Positions 43,608 to 55,526 of a stretch of DNA of 64,000 nt are shown here, in pieces. Origin of the DNA: Papilionanthe hookeriana x Papilionanthe teres. Taxonomy: Eukaryota > Streptophyta > Magnoliopsida > Asparagales > Orchidaceae. A model generated the notes under the pieces. It was not told the DNA's origin. It worked only from the letters and a program-made list of their open reading frames with translations, and made no database searches. The stretch covers positions 2,728,001 to 2,792,000 of the forward strand of contig CM040425.1 of the NCBI GenBank assembly GCA_022702705.1. The letters are read 5' to 3'. Position 1 is the first letter of the stretch. Every line of letters starts with the position of its first letter. Position numbers and translations under genes: made by a program.

Positions 43608-45133
43608 GGGTATTTGAAGCAACTTTTGGTGGCGACTTCCTTAACTTTCCATGGGCGGCAAATTTGAATGAAGGGATGCATCTTTTGGTGGATACGTTGA
43701 ATCGGGACCTGATTTGAAGAGACACTAAGTCACCTTTTGGAAAAATATATCATGAAGACTTGAAATTAGTTTATGTGTGTGTAGGAGTGAGTCTAGTTTT
43801 CAAGAGTCTTTTCTAATTTTCGGAGTTTTCTTCTAGTTTCCTAGTTTTACTTTCAGTCTTTTATTGTTTATAATTTAGTTAGTTTAGTTTTAGAGGAGAA
43901 AGGGTTGGTGTGAAACTTTCTTTCCATCAATTTTTCATTCATCCACTTATCTAGTTTTTATTGAAGTCTAAAGTCAGAGGTGGAGTCAACAGAGTTGGGC
44001 GCCAACCTCTGTAGTATTGTTATGTGGAAAGTCAAGTTTGAAAGGAACTTCTAGAGTCTTATGGAGAGGATTTTCAAATAAGTGTTTACTTCTGTTTTTA
44101 TATTTAGTTTTTCTTGTTGTGTTTTCTTTATAATTTCTATTTTCAAATCAATGTGTGTTTTTGTTTTCTCCATGAATTCTGAGTAGTTTACTTTATCTTT
44201 TTCTTTCTTAAATGAAGAATTAATTAAATTATGTAGGATTGTTGTGGAATGTATAAGTGTTTAAAGTTGGAATAAGTTGTGAAGATTTAATTCCATGAAC
44301 ATAAATTACTTCTTAATTTGGCCAGTTAAGATGTTAAAATTTGTTGTGAGATTACGTAAGATCCAATGCGGTATTGTCTCAAACAACAATTGGTAAAAAT
44401 CACGATGATTATATGGATGAGAATTGTAGTCCAAATAATTTTATGCAATATATTAGGAGATATGATTTTAATGGGGAGTAAAATTAGAGGTCTTTAGATT
44501 GACAGGCTAAAGCCTGCTAATTTTGTTTGATATTTTAAATTTTGTTATGAAAAGTTAGCCCCCAGATGGAGGGAATCGAGGGAACTCTAAAGTGAGAGCT
44601 GGTATCTTCCCTGCCTAACCATGTTCAAGATTTTAAAATTTCAAATTAACCAATATTCTTTATAGAACCAAGTAAAGGTAAAGAATAAATTTGCTCCTAT
44701 TTATCACAACACATTTTAAATACTTACACAACAATACTTTCATAATTATTAGTGCTTTATAAGAGAAAGAAAAATATATTTTATTTCCTAGTGTTTTATA
44801 CCACATTTAAAGTTCTGATAATTTTCATTTCCTACTTAGCTTTTATTAAAAATACAAAAAATAATTTTCAAGCTTTTCAAATCAAAAAATACTTTCAAAA
44901 GTCATTAAACAAATTAAAATTATAATTTTCTTAATTATTTAAAAATTTTTTACATTTTCCTATGAGTTCGATATCTCGAGGCTTAATCAGAAAGTCATAG
45001 ATTACTCGATAAATGATACTTATACTTGTATAGTATCCCATATTATAAAATCATAATTTTCATATCTAAATTATCAGCACATATATTCGGTGTGGAGTCA
45101 AGTTTTTTGCGCACATATATTTATCGGGGATCA
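43608..45133 (+). repeat. D 5' LTR, 5'-truncated
   Basis: Ends GGGATCA before AGTTTT and the PBS. It retains the Athila-like LTR blocks (GTAAAGAATAAATTTGCTCC, ATACTTATACTTG). A decayed internal LTR-end/PBS copy lies at 45097-45113. No gene. Confidence 0.8.
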
Positions 45134-45139
45134 AGTTTT

Positions 45140-45157
45140 TGGCGTTATTGACGGGGA
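45140..45157 (+). promoter_or_regulatory. Decayed PBS of D (tRNA-Asp)
   Basis: TGGCGTTATTGACGGGGA, 14 of 18 matches to the tRNA-Asp PBS. Three of four changes are C to T or G to A. Confidence 0.8.
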
Positions 45158-45259
45158 AATTAATTAAAACTGCATTTTTAAAGAAAATTAAGAAAAATTT
45201 AAATATTTAATTTTCTTTGTTTTTATTAGTGTGTTGTGTCTTGTTTTATTTTATTGTGC

Positions 45260-46760
45260 ATGTGTAGTTCAGGTTTTGAGGGACTTGTGCCTTACGATTC
45301 TGAATTAGAAAGAATTATAAGAAAAATCAAAAAAATTAAAAATTCTAAAAAAGATAAAAATGTAAAAGAAAGGGCAAATCATCAGAATCAAAATGTTGGC
45401 ATCCATCAAGAATTCAGACTTTTAAGAGATTATGCTAACCCTACAGTGGATGAACTTCATGGTAGTATTCAACACATTGTTGTAGCTGCTAATTCCTTTG
45501 AACTTAAACCTGATATTATCCAAATGATGTCTAATAATCAGTTTGGGGGAGCAATAACTGAAGATCCTAATTTGCATCTTGATAATTTTCTAGAGTTGTG
45601 TACTACTTTTAAATATGATGGTGTTTTGGATGATTCTATTAGACTCAGAATTTTCCCTTTCTCACTAAGGGATAAAGCTAAGATATGGTTAAATTTGTTA
45701 GCACTTGGATCTATCAGAACTTGGGGTGATTTAGCACAAAAATTCCTTGCTAAATAATTTCCACCATTGCAAAGTTGATAAATGATATTACATCTTTTTG
45801 TCAGTTTGAAGGTGAATCAATATATGAAGCATGTGAAAGTCTTAAAGATCTCCTCAGAAAGTGTCCACATCATTCGATACTAGATTGGTTAATAATTCAA
45901 GCCTTTTACAATGGATTAGTTGGATCTCTTAGATCAATTATCGATGCTGCTGCTGGTGGATCATTAATGTCTAAACAGTTTCTTGATACTTATGCTTTAA
46001 TTAAAGAAATGGCTACTAATAATTTTTAATGGCCTTCTGAAAGGTTAAATCCTAAAAAGGTAGCTAGTGTTCATGACAATGATGCTGTTCAATGTTAGCA
46101 AATTAAGTTGCTGCAATTTCAAGGAAGATAGATCAAATTGGGATGAATTTTTCTCAGCCAAATTGCATGAATGAAGAAAATTCATCAAGTCAAATGGTTG
46201 ATTCTTATTCTTCACCAGAAATTTTGAATGCTATAAGTAAGCCTAATAACCCATATTCCAATTATTATAACCCAGGTTAGAAGAATCATCCAAACTTTAA
46301 TTGGAATACTAATAATCAGGGCGGTATTAATTAAGAATGGGGGAACCACCAAGTAAACCAATTGGGGAACTGGAACAACCAAAGAAATAATAATTATAGA
46401 CTAACCTGTCCTCTAGGTTTTAACAATGCTTTACAATTAAAGGAGAAGAAGTTGTCTATTGAAGAAGTGGTGTCACATATGGGAAATCAATTGCAAATTC
46501 AAGGAGAAACCATCAGAAATATTAAAAATCAATTGGGGCAAATTGAAAATTAATTAAGTAATAGATCCCAAGGAATGCTTCCAAGTAATACTGAAGTGAA
46601 TCCAAGAGACAAAAATAAAGAGCATGTAAAAACAATTCAACTGAGAAGTGGAAGAAAGTTGGAAGATAGAGTTCAAAAAGAAAATGAAGTATAGAAAGAA
46701 GAGATTGAAGAACCAAAAGAGGACGCTCCGAAAGGTTTAGAAAGACTAATTTATCCACCT
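45260..46760 (+). pseudogene. D gag
   Basis: I choose ATG at 45260 (MCSSGFEGLVPYDSELER), aligned with the gag starts of A and E. An upstream in-frame ATG at 45236 lies in the leader. The frame runs to 45757 (NQFGGAITEDPNLHLDNFLELC … WLNLLALGSIRTWGDLAQKF), then resumes in 45775-46029 (WLIIQAFYNGLVGSLRSIID) and in 46362-46553 (Asn-rich tail). Several stops and frameshifts, including TAA at 45755-45757 and 46027-46029. Capsid-forming Retrotrans_gag family. Confidence 0.88.
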
Positions 46761-46769
46761 AAGGTTAAT

Positions 46770-47653
46770 TTGGAAAAGCCACCACCTCCATTTCCTCAGA
46801 GACTTTGTCAACAAAATTTGGATAAGCAATTTTCAAAATTCTTAGAAATATTTAAGATGCATACCATTAATATTCCATTTGCTGAAGCCTTAAAACAAAT
46901 TTTGAGCTATGTGAAATTTATGAAAGATATTAGCAAACAAAAGAGGAAGTTTAAAGATACTGAGACAGTTGCACTTAGTGAGGAGTGCAGTACAATAATT
47001 GAAAAGAAGATTCCTGAAAAGCTTAAAGATCCTAGTAGTTTCACAATTCTATGTGCAATTGGAGACAGATTCTATGGAAAAGCTTTATGTGATTTGGGTG
47101 CAAGAATTAACCTTATGCCTCTATCAATATTCAAAAGACTGGGATTAGGAGAAATAACCCCAACTACTGTAACTCTGTAATTAGCAGATCGTTCGATCAC
47201 ATATCCAAAAGGATTTATAGAAGATGTTTTGGTTAACGTGGATCGACTTATCATTCCTGTTAATTTCATTGTACTTGATATGGAGGAAGATAATGAGACC
47301 CATCATTTTGGAAAGACCTTTCCTAGCCACAGGCAGAGCAAAGATAGATGTGCAAAAAGGGGAATTAACTATGAGGGTTAATGATCAAACTGTTACATTT
47401 AATATTTTAAAATCGATGAAATATCCTGCAATAGGTAAAGATGATGAATGTTTTAGGATGGATGTTATTAGATATTTGAGTGAATGTCATTTCAAGTCAA
47501 CTTATGAAGAAAAACTTGAAAGAGAAGAATTGGAACATAAGCAAGAAGAGGAGTTACATCATTCTAAAGATTTTCAAGAGGAAGAATTAAATTATATTCA
47601 TGAAAATTTTGAATTGTTAGATATGACTGAAAAAGATGAATCTTATGGTCCAT
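46770..47653 (+). pseudogene. D protease region
   Basis: Frame 46770-47180 has the pre-protease segment (KMHTINIPFAEALKQIL) and the active-site box LCDLGARINLMPLSIFKRLGL. An in-frame TAA follows at 47178-47180. Frame 47224-47653 holds ILERPFLATGRAKIDVQKGEL and a Glu-rich linker, ending at the E insertion after YGP. Gly of the usual ILGRPF is Glu here. Confidence 0.87.
47649..47653 (+). repeat. TSD of E (TCCAT), left copy
   Basis: TCCAT at 47649-47653 and 61024-61028 flank E exactly. Confidence 0.95.
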
Positions 47654-49554
47654 TGATCCATAAAAAAAATACCTATTTTTATGCCTTGATTTTTATCAAT
47701 TTCTAAGGATATTATGCTTTAAAGAAAGGTATTTTTGTGTTTTTAGATGTAGGTGATGTAAAAAGGTCTAAAAAAGGAAAAAAGATGAAAAAGGAGCAAA
47801 ATGGAGCAAAAATGGAGCAAAATACAAGAATTATAAAAAATATGGCCTGGCCCCTAGGCGCCAGAAGTTGGCGCCTAAGCGCCAGACTCGATACAGAAAC
47901 TGTCAAGTTTTTGACAACATTTGGACGGTTATTTTGATGGAGTGAGCGGTTATAGGACATTTTAGAAGACTGGCAGTTGTTCCTTGATAATAGGACATGT
48001 GATACATTGCTTTTGGACGCTCCAAAAACGGTTTTAATCGCGAAGAGGTGCGAGCCAAAGTGAAGAGGTGCGAAGAACTGGACGCGGTGTCCGGCGCCTA
48101 GGCGCCAGATTCCGGGGCCAGACAGACCTTCTAGAAGATTCATTTAATGTGGACATGCTTTGAAGAGGAGCCTCAAGGCAACCCTTGAAGCCTATAAATA
48201 GGAGTCCATTTCTTCAGAAAAACGTGCCCCCCATTGTAACCCCTTTCTTAGCCACTTAGGATCTCTCATCCTTAGAGAGAGAAATAGAGAGAGAAATTTA
48301 GGGCCACTTTTATTTAGTTTAGTGAGTTTATTTTCAAGTTGTTGCATCTGGAGTTCATTACACTGTGGAGTCAGTAGGAATCAGAAGATCTGTAGAAGGA
48401 AAATTTGAGATAAATATTTTATTTTTGATTCAAAGTTTATTTATTATGTTTTTTTGTTTATAATCATTGTGTTCTGAGTAGTTAGTTTACTTTCTTCCTT
48501 TAATTATGAAAAGATAAAATAAGATAATATAAGATTTGATGGAGAATTGAAAATTAAAATATTTTCAAAAGATTGTGATGATATTAATACCTGATCTTAC
48601 TTTACTTTTTAAATTGGCCATTTAAATTGTTAAAACATGTTGAAGAGTTTTGAGACCTAGAAGGAGAAGAACACTTAACTTGTAGATGTCACATGAATCC
48701 TTAGGTAGTCGAAGGCCATGTGCGGGCTATTCAAGGTGAAGTGTAAATAAATAGGAAGATAAGATTTAAAGGGCGTAGAATTGATAAGTTTTTAGAGTGA
48801 CAGACTAAATTCTTATAATTCGATTTATAGATAAGGAAAGGGTCACTAGTAGGGCCGACGACGACCACCCTTGGACATCTAGTAGGGTGAGCCTAGATTA
48901 ACCCATTCTACTAACAATACATCCGGACTCGATCCGTAAATTAGCCAATGTTCTTTGCGCACTGGATCAAAGGGTAAAGAATAGGAATGCTTCATTTGGC
49001 ACAATACTATAAATCAAATTCTCCAACGAATATTAAATTATCTTAAAAATCTTAGATTAATTGAAGGGAAGAAAGTTGTTGGTTTTATATAGTTTTCACA
49101 AAATCATTTTTTTATTATTGTTTTCTTTATCTGCATCAAGTAAATTATAAGTAATTTATAGTTAGATTAAAATATAAAAAGATTTTACAATACAATATTT
49201 AAAAATTTATTACCATATTTTCCCCGTGGGATCGATACTGTGGTCTTTGTTTCGAAGCCCTATATTACTTGAAACGATACGTATACTTGCGTAGTACCCA
49301 AAAAGTATATAAATATTTCCTTTTAAAATTATATTTTGCTATATAAACATATATTTAAAACGTATTAAACTTTAACAGCCTAGCATTCAGTAGCAATCAA
49401 TTTTTATTTAATGCTATTGCCGTAATTAAAATTTGGTACACATCTATATAGCAAGTTTTTCCAAGTCAAGTGTTTCGCGCCTTTGCTAGAAATTAAATTT
49501 TCTAACTGTGGTAACAAATCCTTGTATTTGGAAATACAAAAAAAAATCGGGTTA
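47654..49554 (+). repeat. E 5' LTR (1901 bp)
   Basis: TGATCCATAAAAAAAATACC … ATCGGGTTA (the last bases are TA where the 3' LTR has CA). GC palindromes TGGCGCCTAAGCGCCA type at 47846-47885 and GGCGCCTAGGCGCC at 48093-48106. TATAAATA at 48193, an AATAGGA motif at about 48979, GAAACGATACGTATACTTGCG at about 49271 and a decayed internal LTR-end/PBS at 49464-49488. Confidence 0.95.
48193..48200 (+). promoter_or_regulatory. TATA box of E 5' LTR
   Basis: TATAAATA in the context AAGCCTATAAATAGGAGTCC, identical in the 3' LTR at 59711-59718. Confidence 0.75.
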
Positions 49555-49560
49555 AGTTTT

Positions 49561-49578
49561 TGGCGCCGTTGCCGGGGA
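49561..49578 (+). promoter_or_regulatory. PBS of E (tRNA-Asp)
   Basis: TGGCGCCGTTGCCGGGGA, full match to the complement of the tRNA-Asp 3' end, 6 nt after the LTR. Confidence 0.97.
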
Positions 49579-49676
49579 AGGAATAAAAAAATTTATAATT
49601 TTTAAATATTATATTTCCAAAAACATAAAAATATATATCAATATAAAATATATAAAAAAAAATTTTCCTTTTTTTT

Positions 49677-50830
49677 ATGCAAAGTTTTGGTTCTGAAGGA
49701 CTAATACCGTTAGATTCTGAACTAGGAAGAACAATTAGAAAAATTAAAAAGGGAAAACCAATTCAAAAATTTCAAGAAATGACTACTTTACAAAATCCAA
49801 TTGAACTTAATGATCAAATTGTTTATAAACCATTAAGGGATTATGCTAACCCTACAGTTGATGAACTTCATAGTAGTATTCAAATACCTACTGTAGATGC
49901 TAATTCTTTTGAACTTAAACGGTCTATTATTCAAATGGTGCAAAACAATCAATTTGGTGGAACACCAAATGAGGATCCAAATTTACACCTTGTTTGTTTT
50001 TTAGAACTTTGTGCTAACTTAAAATATAACAATGTTTCTGATGATACTATTAGACTTAGACTCTATCCTTTTTCTTTAAGAGATAAAGCAAAGATGTGGT
50101 TAAACTCATTAGCAACTGGTTCTATTAAAACATGGGCTGAAATGGCACAAAAATTCCTTGCTAAAAATTTTACTCCTTCTAAAATTGCTAAATTAAAAAA
50201 TGATATTACTTCGTTTAGTCAACTTGACGGGGAGATAATATATGAAACTTGGGAAAGATCTAAAGAACTATTAAGAAAATGTCCTCATCATGCTTTACCG
50301 GATTGGTTAATTATTCAAACATTTTAAATGGATTAATTGGATCTTTAAAATCAATTATTGATGCTGCTGCTGGAGGTTCTTTAATGTTTAAATCATTTGA
50401 AGAAGCTTACACTTTAATTGAAGAAATGGCGAATAACAATTTTCAATGGCCTTCCGAAAGGATTAATCCTAAAAAGATGGCAAGTATTCACGATAATGAA
50501 GTCTTTTCTATCCTAGCTTTACAAGTAGCAACAATGTCTAAAAAATTGGATAATTTTGCAATTAATATTTCACATAATAACTCTGCTAATATTAAAGATT
50601 CTCAGACTATTGAAACTTTCAAGCTGTTGCAAGTAAAAATAATCCTTATTCAAATTATTATAATCCTGGGTGGAAAAATTATCCTAATTTTAACTGGAAT
50701 AATTCACAACAACAATGGAGTAATAATCAATTTCATCCCACTGGAAATTGGAATAATCAAGTTAATCCAAATTATAAACCTCCTAGATTTAATAATCAAC
50801 AGAAAAAGTTATCAATAGAAGAATTAATTT
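49677..50830 (+). pseudogene. E gag
   Basis: ATG at 49677 (MQSFGSEGLIPLDSELGRTI), 98 bp after the PBS. Frame to 50327 contains SIIQMVQNNQFGGTPNEDPN, WLNSLATGSIKTWAEMAQKF and CPHHALPDWLII. A 2-nt deletion at about 50323 (compare FYNGLIGS in A) ends it, and the reading resumes in the next frame (LNGLIGSLKSIIDAAAGGSL). A second shift lies near 50620 before the Asn-rich tail. Structural protein of the particle, with no zinc knuckle seen. Confidence 0.9.
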
Positions 50831-51606
50831 TACAAATGAATAATCGATTACAAAATCAAAATACTACTTATTCGTAATATTGAAAATCAAATGGGGCAAA
50901 TTGCTACTTTAAATAATAACAGACCTGTAGGAACACTTCCTAGTAGTGTTGAAATTAATCCAAAGGAAACTGGAAAAGAACATGAACATGTTAAGGCTGT
51001 GCAACCTAGAAGTGGAAAGAAATTAAAAGAAAGAATGCAGAATGAAATTGAAAAAGAGATTGAGGTTGAAGAGATTGAAAAACCTAAAGAAATTCTCTCT
51101 CCTAGTCAAGATCAGACTGTTATACCTATTAATGTGGATGTTGAAAAACCACCACTACCTTTTCTTCAAAGACTTAAACAGCAGAAAGTTGATCATAAAT
51201 TTTCTAAGTTCTTTGCAATTTTTAAGAAACTTACTATTAACATACCTTTCGCTGAAGCTTTGGAACAAATGCTAACTTATGCAAAATTTATGAAGGATAT
51301 TTTAAGCAAGAAACGAAAATTTGAAGCTTTTGAAACTGTTGCATTAAGTGAAGAATGCAGTGCAATAATTCAAAAGAAATTACCTGAAAAGCTTAAGGAT
51401 CTTGGAAGTTTCACTATACCCTGTGCTATTGGAGAAAATTTTTGTGGAAAAGCTTTATGTGATTTAGGAGCAAGTATTAATCTCATGCCATTTTCTATCT
51501 TTCGAAGATTGGATTTAGGAGAGATTTCTCCCACCACTGTAACCCTTCAGTTAGCTGATAGATCTATCACTTATCCTAAGGAGTTATAGAGGATGTCCTT
51601 GTTAAA
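50831..51606 (+). pseudogene. E gag tail and aspartic protease
   Basis: Frame 50891-51589: gag-pol linker rich in Lys/Glu, pre-protease segment KKLTINIPFAEALEQML, and the active-site box CDLGASINLMPFSIFRRLDLG (around residue 190). It ends at SITYPKEL because one G is missing relative to the expected KGVIEDVL, which shifts the frame into the next ORF at 51607. Retropepsin-like protease that would mature the polyprotein. Confidence 0.9.
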
Positions 51607-53478
51607 GTGGATAAATTTATCTTCCCTGTAGATTTCATCGTACTTGATATGGAAGAAGATAAAGAGATACATATTATTTTAGGGAGACCTTTTCTAGCTA
51701 CCGGACGAGCTATGATTGATGTGCAAAAGGGAGAACTGACCATGAGAGTTAATGATCATGAAATTAAATTCAATATTCTTAAATCAATGAAGTACCCTGA
51801 TAAAGAGAAATGTTATCGAATGGATATAATTGATTATTTAATTGAGAAACATTATCAAGAAAAATGTAAAGTCATTTCTGAAGAAAAATTTGAATTTTTA
51901 GCTTATGAAAATAATGAAGTAGAAGATAACTGGGAAACTTTAGACATAACACAAAATGATATACTTTTACCATCAATTAAAAAAATCCCTGAACTGAAAT
52001 TAAAAATGTTACCTTCACATTTAAAATGCGCGTTTCTTGGAAATTCATTAACTTTACCTGTTATTATTTCTTCTGAACTGAGTAAAGATCAAGAAGAAAA
52101 ACTACTAGCTGTGTTAAAGAATTGTAAGAAAGATTTTGGTTGGACTATTGCTGATATAAGAGGAATAAGCCCTTCCATTTGTATGCATAGAATTTTAATG
52201 GAAGAAAATTTTAAACCTTTTATTGAATCGCAAAGAATATTAAATCCTATCATGAAAGAGGTTGTTAAAAAGGAAATTGTTAAGTGGTTAGATGCTGGTA
52301 TTATTTATCCTATTTCGGATAGTCAATGGGTAAGTCCTATTCATTGTGTTCCGAAGAAAGGAGGTGTAACTGTCATTGTTAATGATAAAAATGAACTTAT
52401 TCGTATAAGACAAGTTACTGGATGGCGAATTTGTATTGACTATAGGACATTAAATAAAGCCACTAGAAAAGATCATTTTCCTTTACCTTTCTTGGATCAA
52501 ATGCTCGATAAATTAGCTGGACACCAATATTTCTGTTTTCTGGATGGATATTCTGGTTATCATCAATTACTTATTGCTCCTGAAGACCAAGAGAAAACAA
52601 TATTTACAAGCCCTTATGGAACCTTTGCTTTTAGAAGAATGTCTTTTGGTTTATGTAATGCACCTACAACTTTTCCAAAATGTATGATGTCAATATTTTG
52701 TGATTTGATTGACAAAGGAATTGAAATATTCATGGACGATTTTTCAGTTTTTGGAACTTCTTTTAAATCTTGTTTGGATAACATTGCCAAAGTTCTGAAA
52801 AGATGTGAAGAAACAAACTTAGTTCTTAACTGGGAAAAATGTCAATTCATGGTCACAGAAGGCATTGTACTTGGTCACAAAGTTTCACAAAAAGGGATGG
52901 AAGTAGATCAAGCAAAAGTGAAAATTATTGCTGAATTGCAACCACCTACTACTGTTACTGATGTGAGAAGTTTTCTAGGTCATGTTGGATTTTATAGAAG
53001 ATACATGAAGGATTTTTCTAAAATTGCTAAACCTCTTTTTCATTTATTAGAAAAAGATGCGAAATTTGAATTTAACAAAGAATGTATTAATGCTTTTAAT
53101 ATTCTAAAAGAAAAACTAATAACTGCACCTATCATTGTTGCACCTAATTGGAATAAATCTTTTGAATTAATGTGTGATGCAAGTGATTTTGCAATTGGAG
53201 CTGTATTAGGACAAAAATATGAGAAGATTTTCAAAGTTGTTTATTATGCTAGTAAAACTCTCACTGAAACACAAAGAAATTACACTACCACTGAGAAGGA
53301 GCTTCTAGCTATAGTATATGCCTTTGATAAATTTAGATCTTATCTTCTTGGTACTAAATGCATAGTTCATACTAATCATTCTGCTATTAAATATCTATTA
53401 TCTAAGAAGGATTCTAAACCTAGACTGATAAGATGGGTTTTACTTCTACAAAAATTTGATTTTTCAAATAGTAGATAG
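51607..53478 (+). CDS. E protease C-terminus, reverse transcriptase and RNase H (623 codons open)
   Basis: Longest open frame of the window. The first Met is internal to the polyprotein, not a true start. Residues 1-65 are the protease tail (ILGRPFLATGRAMIDVQKGE). RT spans about 180-400: ICMHRILMEE, TGWRICIDYRTLNKATRKDH, CFLDGYSGYHQLLIAPEDQ, and the catalytic box IFMDDFSVFG with Asp377 and Asp378. RNase H spans about 490-615: Asp524 (CDASDFAIG) and Glu565 (TEKELLAIV) are present, but the third catalytic Asp of TDHSAIKYL is Asn590 (TNHSAIKYL). RT copies the RNA into cDNA and RNase H removes the template. The end (DFSNSR) follows a 1-nt insertion. Confidence 0.93.
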   Translation: MDKFIFPVDFIVLDMEEDKEIHIILGRPFLATGRAMIDVQKGELTMRVNDHEIKFNILKSMKYPDKEKCYRMDIIDYLIEKHYQEKCKVISEEKFEFLAYENNEVEDNWETLDITQNDILLPSIKKIPELKLKMLPSHLKCAFLGNSLTLPVIISSELSKDQEEKLLAVLKNCKKDFGWTIADIRGISPSICMHRILMEENFKPFIESQRILNPIMKEVVKKEIVKWLDAGIIYPISDSQWVSPIHCVPKKGGVTVIVNDKNELIRIRQVTGWRICIDYRTLNKATRKDHFPLPFLDQMLDKLAGHQYFCFLDGYSGYHQLLIAPEDQEKTIFTSPYGTFAFRRMSFGLCNAPTTFPKCMMSIFCDLIDKGIEIFMDDFSVFGTSFKSCLDNIAKVLKRCEETNLVLNWEKCQFMVTEGIVLGHKVSQKGMEVDQAKVKIIAELQPPTTVTDVRSFLGHVGFYRRYMKDFSKIAKPLFHLLEKDAKFEFNKECINAFNILKEKLITAPIIVAPNWNKSFELMCDASDFAIGAVLGQKYEKIFKVVYYASKTLTETQRNYTTTEKELLAIVYAFDKFRSYLLGTKCIVHTNHSAIKYLLSKKDSKPRLIRWVLLLQKFDFSNSR

Positions 53479-54892
53479 AAAAGGAACTGAAAACCAAATT
53501 GCTGATCATTTGTCTAGATTTAAAAATGATATTATTTCGGAAGAAAATATAAATGAGAAATTTCCTGATGAATCCTTATATGTTATTCAAGGATGCAAAA
53601 CACCTTGGTATGCTGATATTGTTAATTATTTAGTTAGCAATATTTTACCTTATGAATTTGATAACAAATTTATTAAGAAATTTAAATATGATGCTAAATC
53701 TTATATTTGGGAAGATCCTCATTTATTTAAAATTGGAAGAGATTTTATGATTCGAAGATGTGTGCATTATGAGGAAACTTTTGCTATTATTCAAAAATGT
53801 CATGATTCCGATTTTGGAGGACACTTTGGCATAGATAAAACTACATTTAAAATTTTAAATTCTGGATCTTATTGGCCTACCTTATTTAAAGATGTGAGAC
53901 ATTATGTGAAAACATGTGATAGATGTCAAAGGATGGGAAATATATCTAGGAAGGATGAAATGACTTTAAACTATATATTGGAAGTTGAAATTTTTGATAT
54001 ATGGGGTTTAGACTTTATGGGACCATTTGTTCCATCATCTGGAAAAATTTATATTTTATTAGCAGTTGATTATGTTTCAAAGTGGATTGAAGCTGTAGCT
54101 TTACCAAACTGTGATTCCAAAAGTGTTTCTAAATTCTTAAAGAAAATGATATTTTCATGATTTAGAATGCCTAAGGTAATTATCACTGATGGTGGAAGTC
54201 ATTTTAAAAATATAAGAATTCAATCATTACTACAAAATTTTGGAATTAAACATAGAATTACAACTGCTTATCACCCACAAACAAGTGGAATGGCTGAAGT
54301 ATCAAATAGAGAAATTAAAAGAATTTTAGAGAAGACTGTTAATCCTAAAAGAACTGATTGGGTTGATAGACTTGATTCGCATTATGGGCTTATAGAACAG
54401 ACTTATAAGACACCAATCGGAATGTGACCCTACCGGTTAATTTATGGTAAACATTGTCACTTACCTGTTGAACTTGAACATAAAGCTTATTGGGCGATAA
54501 AGGAGTTTAATTTTAATTTGAATAAAGCATGAGAAAAGCGATTATTACAATTGAATGAGATGGAAGAAATAAGAAATGAATCATATGAAAATGCAAGGAT
54601 TTATAAAGAGAAAATGAAGATGTTACATGATAAGAAAATTTCACGAAAAATTTTTGAGCCTGGACAAGAAGCATTACTGTTTAACTCTCGTTTAAAACTT
54701 TTTCCTGGGAAATTAAGATCTAAATGGATTGGACCCTACATAATTGAGAAAGTATACCATTATGGAGCTGTGGATATTAAAGACCCCAAAACAGGAAATT
54801 TTTTTAAAGTAAATGGATTAAGATTGAAGCCTTATTTGGGAGATATTAAAATGATTTATAAAGAGGCTTATGAATTGAGTCAACCTGATTAA
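53456..54892 (+). pseudogene. E integrase
   Basis: Frame 53456-54160 starts at the end of RNase H (QIVDRKGTENQIADHLSRF). It holds the zinc-binding module (CHDSDFGGHFG … CDRCQRMG), the first catalytic Asp (IWGLDFMGPF) and the start of the core, then stops at TGA 54158-54160. Frame 54167-54427 has the second Asp (VIITDGGSHF) and the Glu (HPQTSGMAEVSNREIK), then stops at a TGA after GM. Frame 54551-54892 carries the C-terminal module (SKWIGPYIIEKVYHYGAVDI). All catalytic residues are intact, and the breaks are nonsense changes. Confidence 0.92.
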
Positions 54893-54916
54893 AGAATTAC
54901 TTAAGTCGGGCTGACA

Positions 54917-54950
54917 ACGTTAAACCAAGCGCTTTGTAGGAGGCAACCCA
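54917..54950 (+). promoter_or_regulatory. Post-integrase conserved motif (E)
   Basis: ACGTTAAACCAAGCGCTTTG then TAGGAGGCAACCCA, 24 nt after the integrase stop. Same motif as in B and D. Confidence 0.75.
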
Positions 54951-55526
54951 TAATTATCTTTTGTTTTGAGTGTTTTTATGTTTTAATGTAAGGTTATGCC
55001 TCGATCTTGACTAATTTTATATTACTTTAAAAAAAAAATTTTGATGCTTATAAGTCATTGTTAACTTAGGGTGAAGATTATTTTGAAGTATGTAAGATTT
55101 AGAAATTAGATCACTCTATTCTGAATATGAGTAAAATAGAGATCAAGTTAACCTTCATTATGATTGCTTACAATGTGTATTATTGAGTCTAGATTACTCT
55201 TACCAGTATAATTTACCTATCTTCGAGAACGAAACTTTGAAATTTGACGATTAGACGAAATGGAGTTGAACATAGTTCCGGCACCTAGGCGCCAAGATTC
55301 TGCGCCTAAGCGCCAGAGTTAAACTATGTATCAATAGGTCCGGCGCTTAAGCGCCAGATTCGGCGCCTAAGCGCCACGGTTACTAGGTCGTGCAAAAACT
55401 GAAAATTTTTAATTTTTCACATGATTTTCACCTTTAAATCAACCCATCTTCATCCCTAACCATCAAGCAATCAAAGTTACGTCATTTACACTTCATTCTT
55501 GAGAGATTTCAGAAATTTTTGAAGAA
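54951..55526 (+). promoter_or_regulatory. Leader of E first env-position ORF, with GC palindromes
   Basis: No gene. Palindromic GGCGCCTAAGCGCC-type motifs at 55276-55381 (four GCGCC pairs). The rest is AT-rich. Confidence 0.5.
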
